From contig JAADFV010000428.1 of NCBI GenBank assembly GCA_013152695.1, positions 1-13,471 of the forward strand: a stretch of 13,471 bases of DNA, in the 5' to 3' direction. A model generated the notes under the pieces. It was given only the letters and a program-made list of their open reading frames with translations, was not told the DNA's origin and did not search any database. The position numbers were made by a program, and so were the translations under genes. Below are positions 1 to 7,426 of this stretch, piece after piece (position 1 is the first letter of the stretch; each line of letters begins with the position of its first letter). Source of the DNA: Chloroflexota bacterium (GTDB lineage: Bacteria; Chloroflexota; Anaerolineae; J102).

Positions 1-454
1 CACCGGCGGAGGAAGTGTTGCCTTGTTTGCCAGCGCCTAAACCACGTCCCATGCCGATGCCTAGTTCTTGCATGATCTGCTGGGCGCTTTCGGAGGTGAG
101 CTGCATTGCGGCAATGGCCTCGATTTGTGCCGGCTGCATGCTTTCCTGGACTTGTTTGAGCACGGCATCGAGCTCGGCCTGAGCCGTGGTGTCGCTATTA
201 CTCAAGGCCTGGTAGGCCTGCCACAAGGGTAAAAGCACTTTGGCTTGCTCTTCGTCAAGGGCGTTGCCCGTCTGTTCGAGCTGCAATGAGCCGATGATGA
301 GTTGCGAAGAGAGAGGGAGGGCGTTGTCGTAGTCGGTGTTGAGTAGCGCCTGGCCGTTATCGCTTTCAGGGCTGGGTGAAGATTCGTCTGCACTATTGCA
401 AGCAGCCAGGATTAGTAGAAGTATGAGAAGAATGATAGGAATCAGTTTACGCAT
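1..454 (-). CDS. Small lipoprotein of unknown function following a MacAB-like exporter (C-terminus beyond window)
   Basis: The frame opens with ATG at 454 and stays open to the left edge, giving 151 visible residues. A GGAG lies 10 bases upstream of the ATG. The N-terminus is a lipoprotein signal: Arg2-Lys3, a hydrophobic run at residues 4-16, and the lipobox Leu16-Ala-Ala-Cys19. The mature protein starts with a Ser/Asp/Glu/Pro-rich tether (20-40). A mostly helical, Gln/Ala/Leu-rich domain follows (about 45-130), with a Met-Gln-Pro-Ala-Gln segment near 106-110 and a Gly/Met-rich tail from about 132. The protein is predicted to be anchored on the outer face of the membrane. It lies 110 bases downstream of the exporter permease and probably belongs to that operon. 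The Met-x-x-x-Gln pattern loosely recalls the LTxxQ motif of Spy/CpxP envelope-stress proteins, but this is only an impression. I cannot assign a function. Confidence 0.8.
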   Translation of the reverse strand, partial: MRKLIPIILLILLLILAACNSADESSPSPESDNGQALLNTDYDNALPLSSQLIIGSLQLEQTGNALDEEQAKVLLPLWQAYQALSNSDTTAQAELDAVLKQVQESMQPAQIEAIAAMQLTSESAQQIMQELGIGMGRGLGAGKQGNTSSAG

Positions 455-508
455 GGGTGAAGGTCTCCAAAATTTATGTTGAGTCTAATTATTTGATTGA
501 TATGTAGG

Positions 509-533
509 AAACCAGCTTCTTATTTGCCGGTTT
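509..533 (-). other. Possible hairpin between permease and lipoprotein genes
   Basis: On the minus strand AAACCGGC and GCTGGTTT can form an 8-bp stem (one G-U pair) around a 9-base AT-rich loop. It begins 32 bases after the permease stop codon. No U-tract follows, so it is not a standard intrinsic terminator. It could be a weak attenuator or an RNA-stabilising structure that sets lower expression of the downstream lipoprotein gene. It may also be chance. Confidence 0.3.
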
Positions 534-564
534 ACCGGTTACCTGTTTTCTGTTCTACCCTGGT

Positions 565-1857
565 TCATTCATGCCGCAAGGCTTCGATGGGATCGAGTTG
601 AGCGGCTTTGTTCGCAGGATAGAAGCCAAAGAAAATGCCCACGACCGCGGCCGAACCAAAGGCAATGAGGATGGAGGTAGGAACGATGACCGTGCGCATG
701 CCGCCACTAAGCCCAAAGAGCCAGGAGCCACCCACCCCCACCAACACCCCTATCAGTCCCCCGACCAGGCTCAAAACCAGGGCCTCGGTGAGGAATTGCC
801 AGCGAATATCATTGGGGGTAGCGCCCACCGACTGGCGAATGCCGATCTCGCGGGTGCGTTCGGTTACACTCACAAGCATGATGTTCATAATGCCGATGCC
901 ACCCACAATCAGAGATACGGCTGCTACCCAGGCCAATAGATTACGAAAGGCCTCGGTGGTGGCGCCCTGTGTCTCGATGATGTCTTGCTGGGTCTGGAAC
1001 ACAAAAGGCAACTCTTCCACAGCAACATCCTTGCTGGTGGCCAACTTGAGCTTGATTTGCGTGATCACATTGTCGATATCGGCACCTTCGTCCACCTGCA
1101 CATAGATGATGCGGACACGGTCACCGATGAAACGGGCAAACTGGCTGGGGATGAACTTGTTGAATACGACGGTAATGGGGGCGTAGAGCTGGCTGTCGAA
1201 ATCAGTATTGCCGACTACGCCTTTTTCGGCAGCCACTCCGATGACCGTCAAACGAGTATTATCGACTGTGATGGATTGGCCGATGGGATCGCTGTCGCCG
1301 AATAGTTCCTCGGCAAGGCCAGCACCCAGGACGGCCACTTTGGCCTTACGCTCGATTTCTTTTTCATTAAAGAAGCGCCCCTGGGCAATCTGCACGTCAC
1401 GCACCGAAGGAAAGTCGGATGTGGTGCCCATGATCGGGACGTCGGTCAAAGTGGTACCATTAGCCTTGATTGTCTGGCTCACCGTTTGGTCGACTACCGT
1501 CCCTGACACACCGGGAACACTTTCGATAAGAGCTGTGTCGTCGTACACCAGCATGGGTGCGGAACTTTGCGCGCCCGGTCGCCCCCGGCCGAAGGAATTC
1601 TGAATGAAGACGAGGTTGGCACCCAGCCCCTGGATTTGCTCGGAAATGGTCGCTTCGGTGCCGGCGCTAATGGAGATCATGATAATCACGGCGGCCACAC
1701 CGATAATGACGCCCAACATGGTGAGCAAGGAACGCACTTTATTGCGGGCAATACCCTCCCAGGCGATGCTCAGAATTTCTCGTGGGCTGATGAGGGTGCG
1801 AGCAGAGGTAGCGGCCGGGGAGGAAACAGAAGATGTCGGATTGGATGATGTGGGCAT
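565..1857 (-). CDS. MacB-type ABC transporter permease (FtsX family)
   Basis: This 430-residue inner-membrane protein has the MacB/FtsX layout. A cytoplasmic N-terminus leads into a first membrane helix (about 44-66). A large extracytoplasmic MacB-PCD domain follows (about 67-300), then three more helices (about 306-330, 357-385 and 391-413). The C-terminus carries the family signature G-F-Y-P-A-x-K-A-A with D-P-I-E-A-L-R (411-428). The conserved T-E-R-T-R-E-I-G-I-R-x-S-V-G-A coupling loop sits at about 332-346. MacB-type transporters are mechanotransmitters: ATP hydrolysis in the cytoplasm drives motion of the outer domain and adaptor. Unlike Escherichia coli MacB, the ATPase is a separate protein here. 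The start ATG overlaps the ATPase stop by one base (TAATG) and follows an AGGAG, so translation is coupled. The substrate cannot be deduced from sequence; a peptide, lipid, lipoprotein or antibiotic is possible. Confidence 0.93.
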   Translation of the reverse strand: MPTSSNPTSSVSSPAATSARTLISPREILSIAWEGIARNKVRSLLTMLGVIIGVAAVIIMISISAGTEATISEQIQGLGANLVFIQNSFGRGRPGAQSSAPMLVYDDTALIESVPGVSGTVVDQTVSQTIKANGTTLTDVPIMGTTSDFPSVRDVQIAQGRFFNEKEIERKAKVAVLGAGLAEELFGDSDPIGQSITVDNTRLTVIGVAAEKGVVGNTDFDSQLYAPITVVFNKFIPSQFARFIGDRVRIIYVQVDEGADIDNVITQIKLKLATSKDVAVEELPFVFQTQQDIIETQGATTEAFRNLLAWVAAVSLIVGGIGIMNIMLVSVTERTREIGIRQSVGATPNDIRWQFLTEALVLSLVGGLIGVLVGVGGSWLFGLSGGMRTVIVPTSILIAFGSAAVVGIFFGFYPANKAAQLDPIEALRHE

Positions 1858-2588
1858 TAGCTATCTCCTGGCAGTTTACCGTCGCTCGAGATTTTGCCGT
1901 CCACCAGGACTACGACTCGTTCAGCCTGTTTGGCAATGTGATGTTCATGGGTGACCATGACGATGGTGCGGCCACGGGCGTGCAATTCGTGCAAGATATC
2001 CATAATTTCCTTTCCGGTCGTCGTATCAAGATTACCCGTAGGCTCATCGGCCATGATCAGCACCGGATCATTGACCAAAGCGCGGGCGATAGCCACCCGC
2101 TGGCGCTGTCCCCCCGAGAGCTCGTTGGGCTCATGATGGATGCGATCAGCCAGGCCCACGGCTTCGAGGGCGGCGATGGCACGTTCTTCACGTTGCGCCG
2201 GCGTCAGCTTGCCATTGCGTCGATAAAGGAGGGGTAAGGTCACGTTGCGCAGGGCACTGGTACGGGAAAGTAAATTGAAGGATTGGAAAATAAAACCAAT
2301 CTTGTAATTGCGGATGTAAGCCAGTTGCACTTTATCCAATCTGCTTACATCTTCCCCATCCAGCACGTAGCGCCCGGCCGTCACGCGATCTAAACAGCCC
2401 AGGATATTCATGAGGGTGCTCTTACCCGAGCCCGAAGGCCCCATGATGGCCACGAACTCGCCGGGCATGATACGTAAATCGACACCACGCAAGGCAGCCA
2501 CTTCTACATCGCCCATGCGATAGACTTTTTTCAATTCGGTTGCTTCAATGATCGGTGTACGCGTAGCGTTTGTTCCCGTCATAATCAC
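1857..2588 (-). CDS. ABC transporter ATP-binding protein (MacB/LolD-like)
   Basis: This is a 243-residue nucleotide-binding subunit with every ABC motif intact. Walker A is GPSGSGKST at 50-58, the Q-loop glutamine is 102, the signature LSGGQ is 157-161, Walker B ends in Asp181-Glu182, the D-loop is N-L-D at 186-188, and the switch histidine is 224. The best match in type is the LolD/MacB ATPase group that pairs with FtsX-like permeases, in keeping with the next gene. I chose the GTG at 2588 because GGAG lies 5 bases upstream and the start overlaps the adaptor stop by four bases (GTGA). An in-frame ATG at 2582 is the alternative and would remove only two residues. It is expected to dimerise on the cytoplasmic face and power export. 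Confidence 0.94.
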   Translation of the reverse strand: MIMTGTNATRTPIIEATELKKVYRMGDVEVAALRGVDLRIMPGEFVAIMGPSGSGKSTLMNILGCLDRVTAGRYVLDGEDVSRLDKVQLAYIRNYKIGFIFQSFNLLSRTSALRNVTLPLLYRRNGKLTPAQREERAIAALEAVGLADRIHHEPNELSGGQRQRVAIARALVNDPVLIMADEPTGNLDTTTGKEIMDILHELHARGRTIVMVTHEHHIAKQAERVVVLVDGKISSDGKLPGDS

Positions 2589-4108
2589 TGCGTCTCCACA
2601 ATGCCGGTGCTCACGACATCACCTGCTTCCAAGCCAGCCTTGATCTCGGCAAAGGTGAAGTCCATCAGCCCCACCTCCACCATGCGTAGTTGCGGCTCGC
2701 CGTTTTCTATCACGAACACCGCATATTGGCCAGGCGAAATTTCGCGCAAAGCCTCCACCGGTACGAGCAGGGCATTGGTAGCGCGGCCACCGATGACTTC
2801 GACAGTAGCGTTGAGGCCAATCGGTAACACTAAGGGCTTGGCGAAGGAATCCTTGTTCAACGAGACGAGGGCGCGCACCACACTGGTACCGCCGGAATTC
2901 TGCAAGGATGGATCGACTTGTGTGACGGTACCCACGAAGGTGTCGTCGGGGAAGGCATCAAAAACCACCTCGACCTCGTAATCCACGCCGATTTTATCCA
3001 GATCGGTCTCGTCCAGGAAGATCTCCAGTAAGGGGCGATTGAGATCGGCCAGGGTGATGATAGGCGACGTCCCCACATTTTCACCCACTTCGGCCTTGAT
3101 GGCCGTCACCACGCCATCTTGCGATGCCAGCAGTTGTGTTTCTGCCAGGGTACGCTCGGCTGCGGCAACGTTATTCTGGGCCTGTTGCACATTCAGTTGT
3201 GCCAATTGCACTTCCATATCCGAAGCTCCAGCCAGTAATTCATCTAATTGGGCCTGGGCTTGTGCCACTCTTGCTTCAGCGGCGGCTAAATCTTCTTCTG
3301 AGGCACCACTGAGCAAATTGTCGAGTTGGGCCTGGGCCGAAGCGACTTTAGCACGAGCAGCGGCAATCTGTTCGTTGCTGGGTCCTATCGTTTTCAAGTC
3401 ATAATTGGCTTTGGCCTTTTGATAATTGATGGTAGCCTGCTGCAAAGCGCTGGCCTGAGGTAGTTGCCCCACATCCGAGCGCCAGCTCACCTGATCATAC
3501 GCGCTTTGTGCCTCTTGCAAGATAATTTGTGCCAGATCAAGATCTGCCTTGGCCGCGGCAATCTCATCATCACTGGGCCCGGCCAGTAGGGTGGATAGAG
3601 CTTCTTGCGCGCTTGTCAGATTTTCGCGGGCGGCGGTAATTTCTTCATCACTGGCCGGTTCTCGCAATTTGGCCAGATCGGCCTTGGCCGAAGCCAGCGT
3701 GGCCTGAGCTGAAGCTATAGCCGCAGCATCGGCATCGGCCAGGAGCTGTTGTAATTGTAGTTCGGCCTGCTGTAGGCTGATCTGGGCCTGCAGTAGCTGC
3801 GCCTGGGCATTGGTATCATCGATGCGGGCCAACACCTCCCCGGCACTTACCTTGTCCCCAACCTGCACATTGAGCTCAGTCAAAACACCGGCTGTGCGAA
3901 AGCCAAGATTGATCTCCGAGGAGGGAATCACAGAACCGGCGCCGGTCGCAGAAACAACCAAGTTGCCTCGACGCACGGTAGCTGTTTGCAAAGCAGATTC
4001 GGGAGGGATCTGTGCCGAAACTCGGTTTTGATCGTAAAAATAGTAGCCACCGGCAACCATAAACAGAATGGCAAGGGTGGTGAAAAGAAACCAACGATGT
4101 TTTGTCAT
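2585..4108 (-). CDS. MacA/HlyD-family membrane-fusion adaptor with coiled-coil repeats
   Basis: The protein has 507 residues and links an exporter permease to the outside of the cell. An N-terminal membrane anchor (about 6-27) is followed by a biotinyl-lipoyl-like half-motif (about 55-95), a very long Ala/Gln/Leu-rich helical hairpin (about 97-325), the second lipoyl half (about 326-352), a beta-barrel (about 358-440) and a membrane-proximal domain to the end. The hairpin holds at least five copies of a turn-like G/P-(A/P)-S-(D/E/N)-(D/E)-x-(I/L/V) element with 26-residue spacing at 153, 179, 244, 270 and 296. At 507 residues it is longer than classical MacA (about 370), and the extra length lies in the hairpin. 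I chose the ATG at 4108 because AAGGAAG precedes it and the membrane anchor follows at once. The open frame extends 59 codons further upstream but lacks such support. It overlaps the ATPase gene by four bases. Confidence 0.92.
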   Translation of the reverse strand: MTKHRWFLFTTLAILFMVAGGYYFYDQNRVSAQIPPESALQTATVRRGNLVVSATGAGSVIPSSEINLGFRTAGVLTELNVQVGDKVSAGEVLARIDDTNAQAQLLQAQISLQQAELQLQQLLADADAAAIASAQATLASAKADLAKLREPASDEEITAARENLTSAQEALSTLLAGPSDDEIAAAKADLDLAQIILQEAQSAYDQVSWRSDVGQLPQASALQQATINYQKAKANYDLKTIGPSNEQIAAARAKVASAQAQLDNLLSGASEEDLAAAEARVAQAQAQLDELLAGASDMEVQLAQLNVQQAQNNVAAAERTLAETQLLASQDGVVTAIKAEVGENVGTSPIITLADLNRPLLEIFLDETDLDKIGVDYEVEVVFDAFPDDTFVGTVTQVDPSLQNSGGTSVVRALVSLNKDSFAKPLVLPIGLNATVEVIGGRATNALLVPVEALREISPGQYAVFVIENGEPQLRMVEVGLMDFTFAEIKAGLEAGDVVSTGIVETQ

Positions 4109-4308
4109 GAAAACTTCCTTTTTACTAAAGTCGCAGACAAATTTGTGGCTATCCTTCAATAAATGCAGGGTAGCAAAAAATATGGCCTTGTTGTACATCT
4201 TTGCTGCAGTGGTGCTGCACGCTTTTTGTATTATGACCAGAATCAAGCACCGTGTGGTTAAGGAAATATGAAGATTCTTTGGCAACTTCTCTCAATACAT
4301 CTTGGCAT
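4109..4308 (-). promoter_or_regulatory. Leader and presumed promoter region of the exporter operon
   Basis: This 200-base non-coding stretch separates the adaptor start from the terminator of the preceding operon, so a promoter for the exporter operon is expected here. The best -10-like hexamer I see on the minus strand is CATAAT at 4235-4230, with only a poor -35 (ACCACA) 17 bases upstream. A TTGAGA at 4295-4290 has CATATT 19 bases downstream, a spacing that is too long. I cannot name the promoter with confidence. A ribosome site (AAGGAAG) lies next to the adaptor start codon. Confidence 0.3.
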
Positions 4309-4341
4309 AAAAAAGCCCGGGTCACGTGACCCGGGTTTTTT
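4309..4341 (-). terminator. Strong palindromic intrinsic terminator of the oxidoreductase operon
   Basis: Positions 4316-4335 are a perfect 20-base palindrome (CCCGGGTCAC followed by its complement), flanked by six A residues on the left and six T residues on the right. Read on the minus strand it gives a GC-rich hairpin followed by a U-tract, starting about 30 bases after the gamma-subunit stop codon. The symmetry means it would also stop transcription from the other direction, although no plus-strand gene approaches it. Confidence 0.92.
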
Positions 4342-4366
4342 GGGCGGTTTGGGGAGCCTTGACTTG

Positions 4367-4921
4367 TCAGGCTACCGGTAACATCTGGGTGACAAACTTG
4401 GCCCCTTCGCGTAAGGCAGCTTTGTTGGCGACCAGCAAGTGATGATGACGTTCGGGTAAATGTTCATCCAACGCCTGCTCTACCACTTCGAGAGGTAGCA
4501 AATCAGTGGCCCCAAGTAACGCGCCTAAAAGTACAACATTCACCAGGCGCAGACTACCGCACTGGGTGGCAATGTCATTGGCCGGAATCATAATCGTATG
4601 AACATCGGGGCGATGAAGCGGACGGTGAATGAGAGAGCTATTGACAACGAAAACACCATTACTTTTGACAATAGGCTCGTACTTATCAACCGATGGCGCA
4701 TTCATGGCGACCACCATATCCGGATTTCGCACCAAGGGCGAGCCGATGGGCTCGTCACCAAGCACGACCGTACAATGTGCTGTTCCCCCTCGCATTTCTG
4801 GCCCATACGAAGGAATCCATGTCACGTGCTTGCCGGCATTGACGGCCGCGTATGTGAGTAATTGCCCGGCAAACAGGGCGCCCTGTCCGCCAAAACCAGA
4901 AAAAACAACAGATTTTTCCAT
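4367..4921 (-). CDS. 2-oxoacid:ferredoxin oxidoreductase, gamma subunit
   Basis: This 184-residue protein matches the POR/VOR/KOR gamma domain, which takes part in CoA binding. The N-terminal G-F-G-G-Q-G loop (9-14) is typical, as are the segment near 36-48 ([13 protein letters not shown]) and a central region like other gamma chains (A-M-N near 72-75). It completes the four-subunit enzyme whose ferredoxin, alpha and beta genes lie just upstream. The gap to the beta gene is 24 bases and includes AGGAG nine bases before the ATG. A strong terminator follows, so this is the last gene of the operon. The length is normal for the family. Among related families (2-oxoisovalerate, 2-oxoglutarate, pyruvate) the substrate cannot be read from this subunit. 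Confidence 0.93.
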   Translation of the reverse strand: MEKSVVFSGFGGQGALFAGQLLTYAAVNAGKHVTWIPSYGPEMRGGTAHCTVVLGDEPIGSPLVRNPDMVVAMNAPSVDKYEPIVKSNGVFVVNSSLIHRPLHRPDVHTIMIPANDIATQCGSLRLVNVVLLGALLGATDLLPLEVVEQALDEHLPERHHHLLVANKAALREGAKFVTQMLPVA

Positions 4922-4945
4922 AATTGCTAACTCCTGGAACGGAAC

Positions 4946-5749
4946 CTACTTCAGTTCTTCGTGAATCTTGAACTCACCCAAGGGGTACACTGGCACCATT
5001 GTGTCGCGAATAAAATCTAAAGACTCACTGGGATCGAGGCGCCAATTGGTGGGGCACGAACTGAGAATTTCGACGAGGCCTAAACCCAAACCTTTGATCT
5101 GTGCCTCAAATGCCAGCTTGATCGCTTTTTTGGCTTTGCGAATCTCTGCGACTGAATGCATAGAGCACCGGGCGGCATAAGCTACGCCAGGCATCATCGC
5201 CAACATTTCTGTGATATGGATCGGTGAGCCTTGCAAATCTACATTCCTACCATAAGGTGAGGAGGTGGTCACCATGCCCTCGGGGGTGGTTGGCGCCATT
5301 TGCCCTCCGGTCATGCCATAAACGGCATTGTTGACAAAAATAACCGTCAATTTCTCCCCACGGACACAGGCATGCAAAATCTCGTTGCCACCGATAGAGG
5401 CCAAGTCACCATCGCCCTGATAGGTAAAGACGATCCTGTCGGGCATAACACGTTTGAGACCAGTAGCCATGGCGGGGGCACGACCATGGGCGGCTTCGGT
5501 GCCGTCGAGATTGAAGTACTCGTAGGCAAAGACGGCGCAGCCAACGGGAGCGACACCGATAGTGCGTTCACGGATGCCTGCCTCGTCGATCACTTCGGCA
5601 ATCAAGCGATGAATGATGCCGTGAGTGCAGCCGGGGCAATAATGTGTTTGCGTCTCGGCCAAAGCTTGGGGTCGTTGGTAGACTTTCTGCATGGAATCAA
5701 GCGCAGGCGGGGTGGAGATTGTTTGCGTAAGCGTGGTATCAGTAGTCAT
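4946..5749 (-). CDS. 2-oxoacid:ferredoxin oxidoreductase, beta subunit (TPP-binding)
   Basis: The 267-residue protein is the thiamine-diphosphate-binding chain. The TPP/Mg motif runs from G112-D-G-D115 to the Asn-Asn at 140-141. Cys38 and Cys41 (C-P-G-C-T-H-G), Cys71 and Cys195 are placed like the four ligands of the proximal [4Fe-4S] cluster of this superfamily. The chain decarboxylates the 2-oxoacid and passes electrons to the ferredoxin subunit. I chose the ATG at 5749: it lies between the alpha stop codon and a normal N-terminus, with GGGAG ten bases upstream. A longer open frame runs back into the alpha gene, but its extra residues look like out-of-frame translation. The gap from alpha is 31 bases. 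The substrate is likely 2-oxoisovalerate or 2-oxoglutarate, judged from the partner alpha chain. Confidence 0.93.
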   Translation of the reverse strand: MTTDTTLTQTISTPPALDSMQKVYQRPQALAETQTHYCPGCTHGIIHRLIAEVIDEAGIRERTIGVAPVGCAVFAYEYFNLDGTEAAHGRAPAMATGLKRVMPDRIVFTYQGDGDLASIGGNEILHACVRGEKLTVIFVNNAVYGMTGGQMAPTTPEGMVTTSSPYGRNVDLQGSPIHITEMLAMMPGVAYAARCSMHSVAEIRKAKKAIKLAFEAQIKGLGLGLVEILSSCPTNWRLDPSESLDFIRDTMVPVYPLGEFKIHEELK

Positions 5750-5780
5750 GGGGTTCACACTCCCTTGTGATAATTTCGAT

Positions 5781-6872
5781 TTAGGCGAGGGGCACTGTTT
5801 GGGCCGAACGAAGAGGAGAGGTCGTTTCAACCAGGGTGTGCAAGGCTGGGAGGATGTCATCAGGCAGAGGGATTGTACCTCCCATCCGCCCCACGAAATG
5901 GATCGGCACCCGTTCATGTGTCACTCGTTTGATATCCTCCAGCATTTGCCCCGCGTTCATTTCTACAACGAGAATGCCTTTCATTTGCCCGGAAAGGGCC
6001 TCCAGTTCCTGCTCGGGGAAGGGCCAAAGGGTGATAGGGCGGAAGAGTCCCACCTTAAGTCCGGTGGCCCGAGCCTGTCGTACTGCTGATTTTGCAATGC
6101 GACCCACGGTGCCGAAAGCAACAATGAGATACTCGGCATCCTCTGTCATCATTGTCTCGTAACGAACTTCCTTTTGTTTGATCTCGGCCATCACTTTTTG
6201 CAGACGTAAGTTCAAACCCTCGAGTTTTTCGGCGCCGAGATAAAGCGATGTTATGTGCCTGGGCGGACGCCCCTTGGCACCGCGTAAGGCCCAATCCGGC
6301 CGCTTTTCCGGCCACTGCTTGAAAGGAGGCATTTCAATCGGCTCCATCATTTGTCCCAAACTACCATCGCCTATCAAAGCGACAATGTGCCGATACTTGA
6401 AAGCCAGTTCAAAAGTAATTTGCATCAAATCAACGGCTTCCTGGAGGGTCGCGGGCGCCAGGACGATGGCATGATAATCGCCATGACCTGATGATTTGAC
6501 CATTTGGAAGTAGTCACCCTGGCTGGGCTGGATGTTGCCGAGCCCCGGCCCACCGCGCATGATGTCAACAATCACAGCCGGCACCTCGCTGGCAGCAATA
6601 TAGCTGAGCCCTTCCTGCATCAGGCTGATTCCTGGTGAGGAAGAGGATGTCATCACCCTAACGCCAGCACAGGCCGCACCGTAAACCATGTTAATGGCAC
6701 CGATTTCGCTTTCAGCTTGCAAAAAAGTAAGGCCCAACTTGGGCATACGCCGCGACATGTACTCCAGTAGCTCAGTTTGTGGCGTGATCGGATATCCGAA
6801 AAAGGCCTCTGCGCCAGCACGTAATGCCGCTTCCGCCAAGGCTTCGTTCCCTTTCCATAGTTCTTTTGCCAT
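5781..6872 (-). CDS. vorB: 2-oxoacid:ferredoxin oxidoreductase, alpha subunit (VorB-like)
   Basis: This 363-residue protein contains the pyrimidine-binding domain and domain II of the 2-oxoacid:acceptor oxidoreductase alpha chain. Recognisable stretches are K-G-N-E-A at 7-11, G-Y-P-I-T-P-Q-T-E at 26-34, Q-A-E-S-E at 52-56 and T-S-S-S-S-P-G at 75-81, with the G-G-P-G-L-G-N segment at 107-113. The ensemble most resembles the protein usually named VorB (3-methyl-2-oxobutanoate dehydrogenase), in a branch that also includes KorA. The symbol is therefore by resemblance, and 2-oxoglutarate remains possible. A perfect ribosome site (AAGGAGG, five bases before the ATG) overlaps the ferredoxin stop region. 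With beta, gamma and ferredoxin it should catalyse CoA-dependent oxidative decarboxylation coupled to ferredoxin reduction in the cytoplasm, as expected in branched-chain amino acid catabolism or a reductive TCA step. Confidence 0.93.
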   Translation of the reverse strand: MAKELWKGNEALAEAALRAGAEAFFGYPITPQTELLEYMSRRMPKLGLTFLQAESEIGAINMVYGAACAGVRVMTSSSSPGISLMQEGLSYIAASEVPAVIVDIMRGGPGLGNIQPSQGDYFQMVKSSGHGDYHAIVLAPATLQEAVDLMQITFELAFKYRHIVALIGDGSLGQMMEPIEMPPFKQWPEKRPDWALRGAKGRPPRHITSLYLGAEKLEGLNLRLQKVMAEIKQKEVRYETMMTEDAEYLIVAFGTVGRIAKSAVRQARATGLKVGLFRPITLWPFPEQELEALSGQMKGILVVEMNAGQMLEDIKRVTHERVPIHFVGRMGGTIPLPDDILPALHTLVETTSPLRSAQTVPLA

Positions 6873-6884
6873 TTCTGCCTCCTT

Positions 6885-7130
6885 TTACGCTGCTTTGGCC
6901 CGTCTACGCGGAGATTGTCGGTATACAGTAAAAACCACATCTGGACAGACAACCGCACAAACAGCACAACCGGTACAATGGTTTTCACTTTCATCAAGAA
7001 CAACCGGGTGATAACCCCGAACATTATACTCGCTAGAAAGATGGAGCACATGTTGTGGACAGGCATGTACACACAGCTCACATCCTTTACAGCGGTCTTC
7101 AGCAATGATTACTGTTCCTGTTATTGCCAT
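6885..7130 (-). CDS. 2[4Fe-4S] ferredoxin-type (delta) subunit of 2-oxoacid oxidoreductase
   Basis: An 81-residue protein with two complete cluster motifs: Cys14-x2-Cys17-x2-Cys20-x3-Cys24-Pro and Cys52-x2-Cys55-x2-Cys58-x3-Cys62-Pro. The spacing is that of bacterial 2[4Fe-4S] ferredoxins. The N-terminal beta strand (T-V-I-I-A-E-D-R-C-K-G-C) and the Arg/Lys/Ala tail are like the delta subunits of VOR/KOR enzymes. It relays electrons from the TPP cluster in beta to free ferredoxin. It is the first gene of the operon. The ATG follows GAGG by seven bases, and the alpha gene starts 12 bases after its stop codon. Fixed position in the operon argues for a dedicated subunit rather than a free ferredoxin. 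Confidence 0.93.
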   Translation of the reverse strand: MAITGTVIIAEDRCKGCELCVHACPQHVLHLSSEYNVRGYHPVVLDESENHCTGCAVCAVVCPDVVFTVYRQSPRRRAKAA

Positions 7131-7228
7131 AGCCTTACCTCATTGTAGGGAATGATATCAAGGAAAGAAACATCAGGGCACCTTATACCCTGGCGAACAC
7201 AAAAACCCTCCCCCGGACGCGCCTATCC

Positions 7229-7251
7229 TCCTCATCTAGGTTTGATGAGGA
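7229..7251. repeat. Perfect 8-bp inverted repeat in oxidoreductase leader
   Basis: TCCTCATC and GATGAGGA flank a 7-base spacer. It lies about 100 bases before the ferredoxin start codon and downstream of the candidate promoter, so it would be transcribed as a hairpin. No U-tract follows on the minus strand. It may be an operator or a leader RNA element; the function is unknown. Confidence 0.45.
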
Positions 7252-7373
7252 CAGCGTATTCGTCACAAAAGAGAGGATATCGCCAAAGCATCGTCATTGA
7301 TGCAATTCGTATCATATTACAATTATTGCACAGAAACCGATCTATTTCTATGATCTATGACAGTTTCAGATAT

Positions 7374-7402
7374 ATCATATTGTGCAGACTTTCGCTTGAG
7401 AA
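7374..7402 (-). promoter_or_regulatory. Candidate sigma-70-type promoter of the oxidoreductase operon
   Basis: On the minus strand TTCTCA (7402-7397, four of six matches to TTGACA) is followed after exactly 17 bases by TATGAT (7379-7374, five of six matches to TATAAT). Transcription would begin near 7367 and leave a leader of about 235 bases before the ferredoxin start. The site is inferred by eye and consensus only. Confidence 0.35.
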
Positions 7403-7426
7403 TGAGCCCATCTGTTTAGGAAAGTC
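7387..7426. repeat. Inverted repeat flanking the candidate -35 element
   Basis: GACTTTC and GAAAGTC (7 bp each, perfect) are separated by 26 bases. The half-sites sit on either side of the TTCTCA hexamer, with one inside the promoter spacer. The layout suits a pair of regulator half-sites, but 7-bp arms can arise by chance and no known operator is recognised. Confidence 0.3.

Noticed and set aside
571..2237. Several overlapping plus-strand open frames
   Set aside because: All are antisense to the exporter permease and ATPase, which have complete and unmistakable motifs.
3209..3658. Tandem DNA repeat or CRISPR-like array in the adaptor gene
   Set aside because: The periodicity is at protein level; the DNA copies have diverged and lie within a coding frame, with no spacer structure.
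4109..4285. Upstream extension of the adaptor reading frame by 59 codons
   Set aside because: The extension has no family-like sequence. The ATG at 4108 has a good ribosome site and is followed directly by the membrane anchor.
5750..5917. Upstream extension of the beta-subunit frame into the alpha gene
   Set aside because: The extra residues are out-of-frame translation of the alpha C-terminus. The ATG at 5749 lies after the alpha stop and has a ribosome site.
6653..7105. A 150-codon minus-strand frame across the ferredoxin and alpha genes
   Set aside because: It is in a different frame from two proteins with full motif sets and resembles nothing itself.
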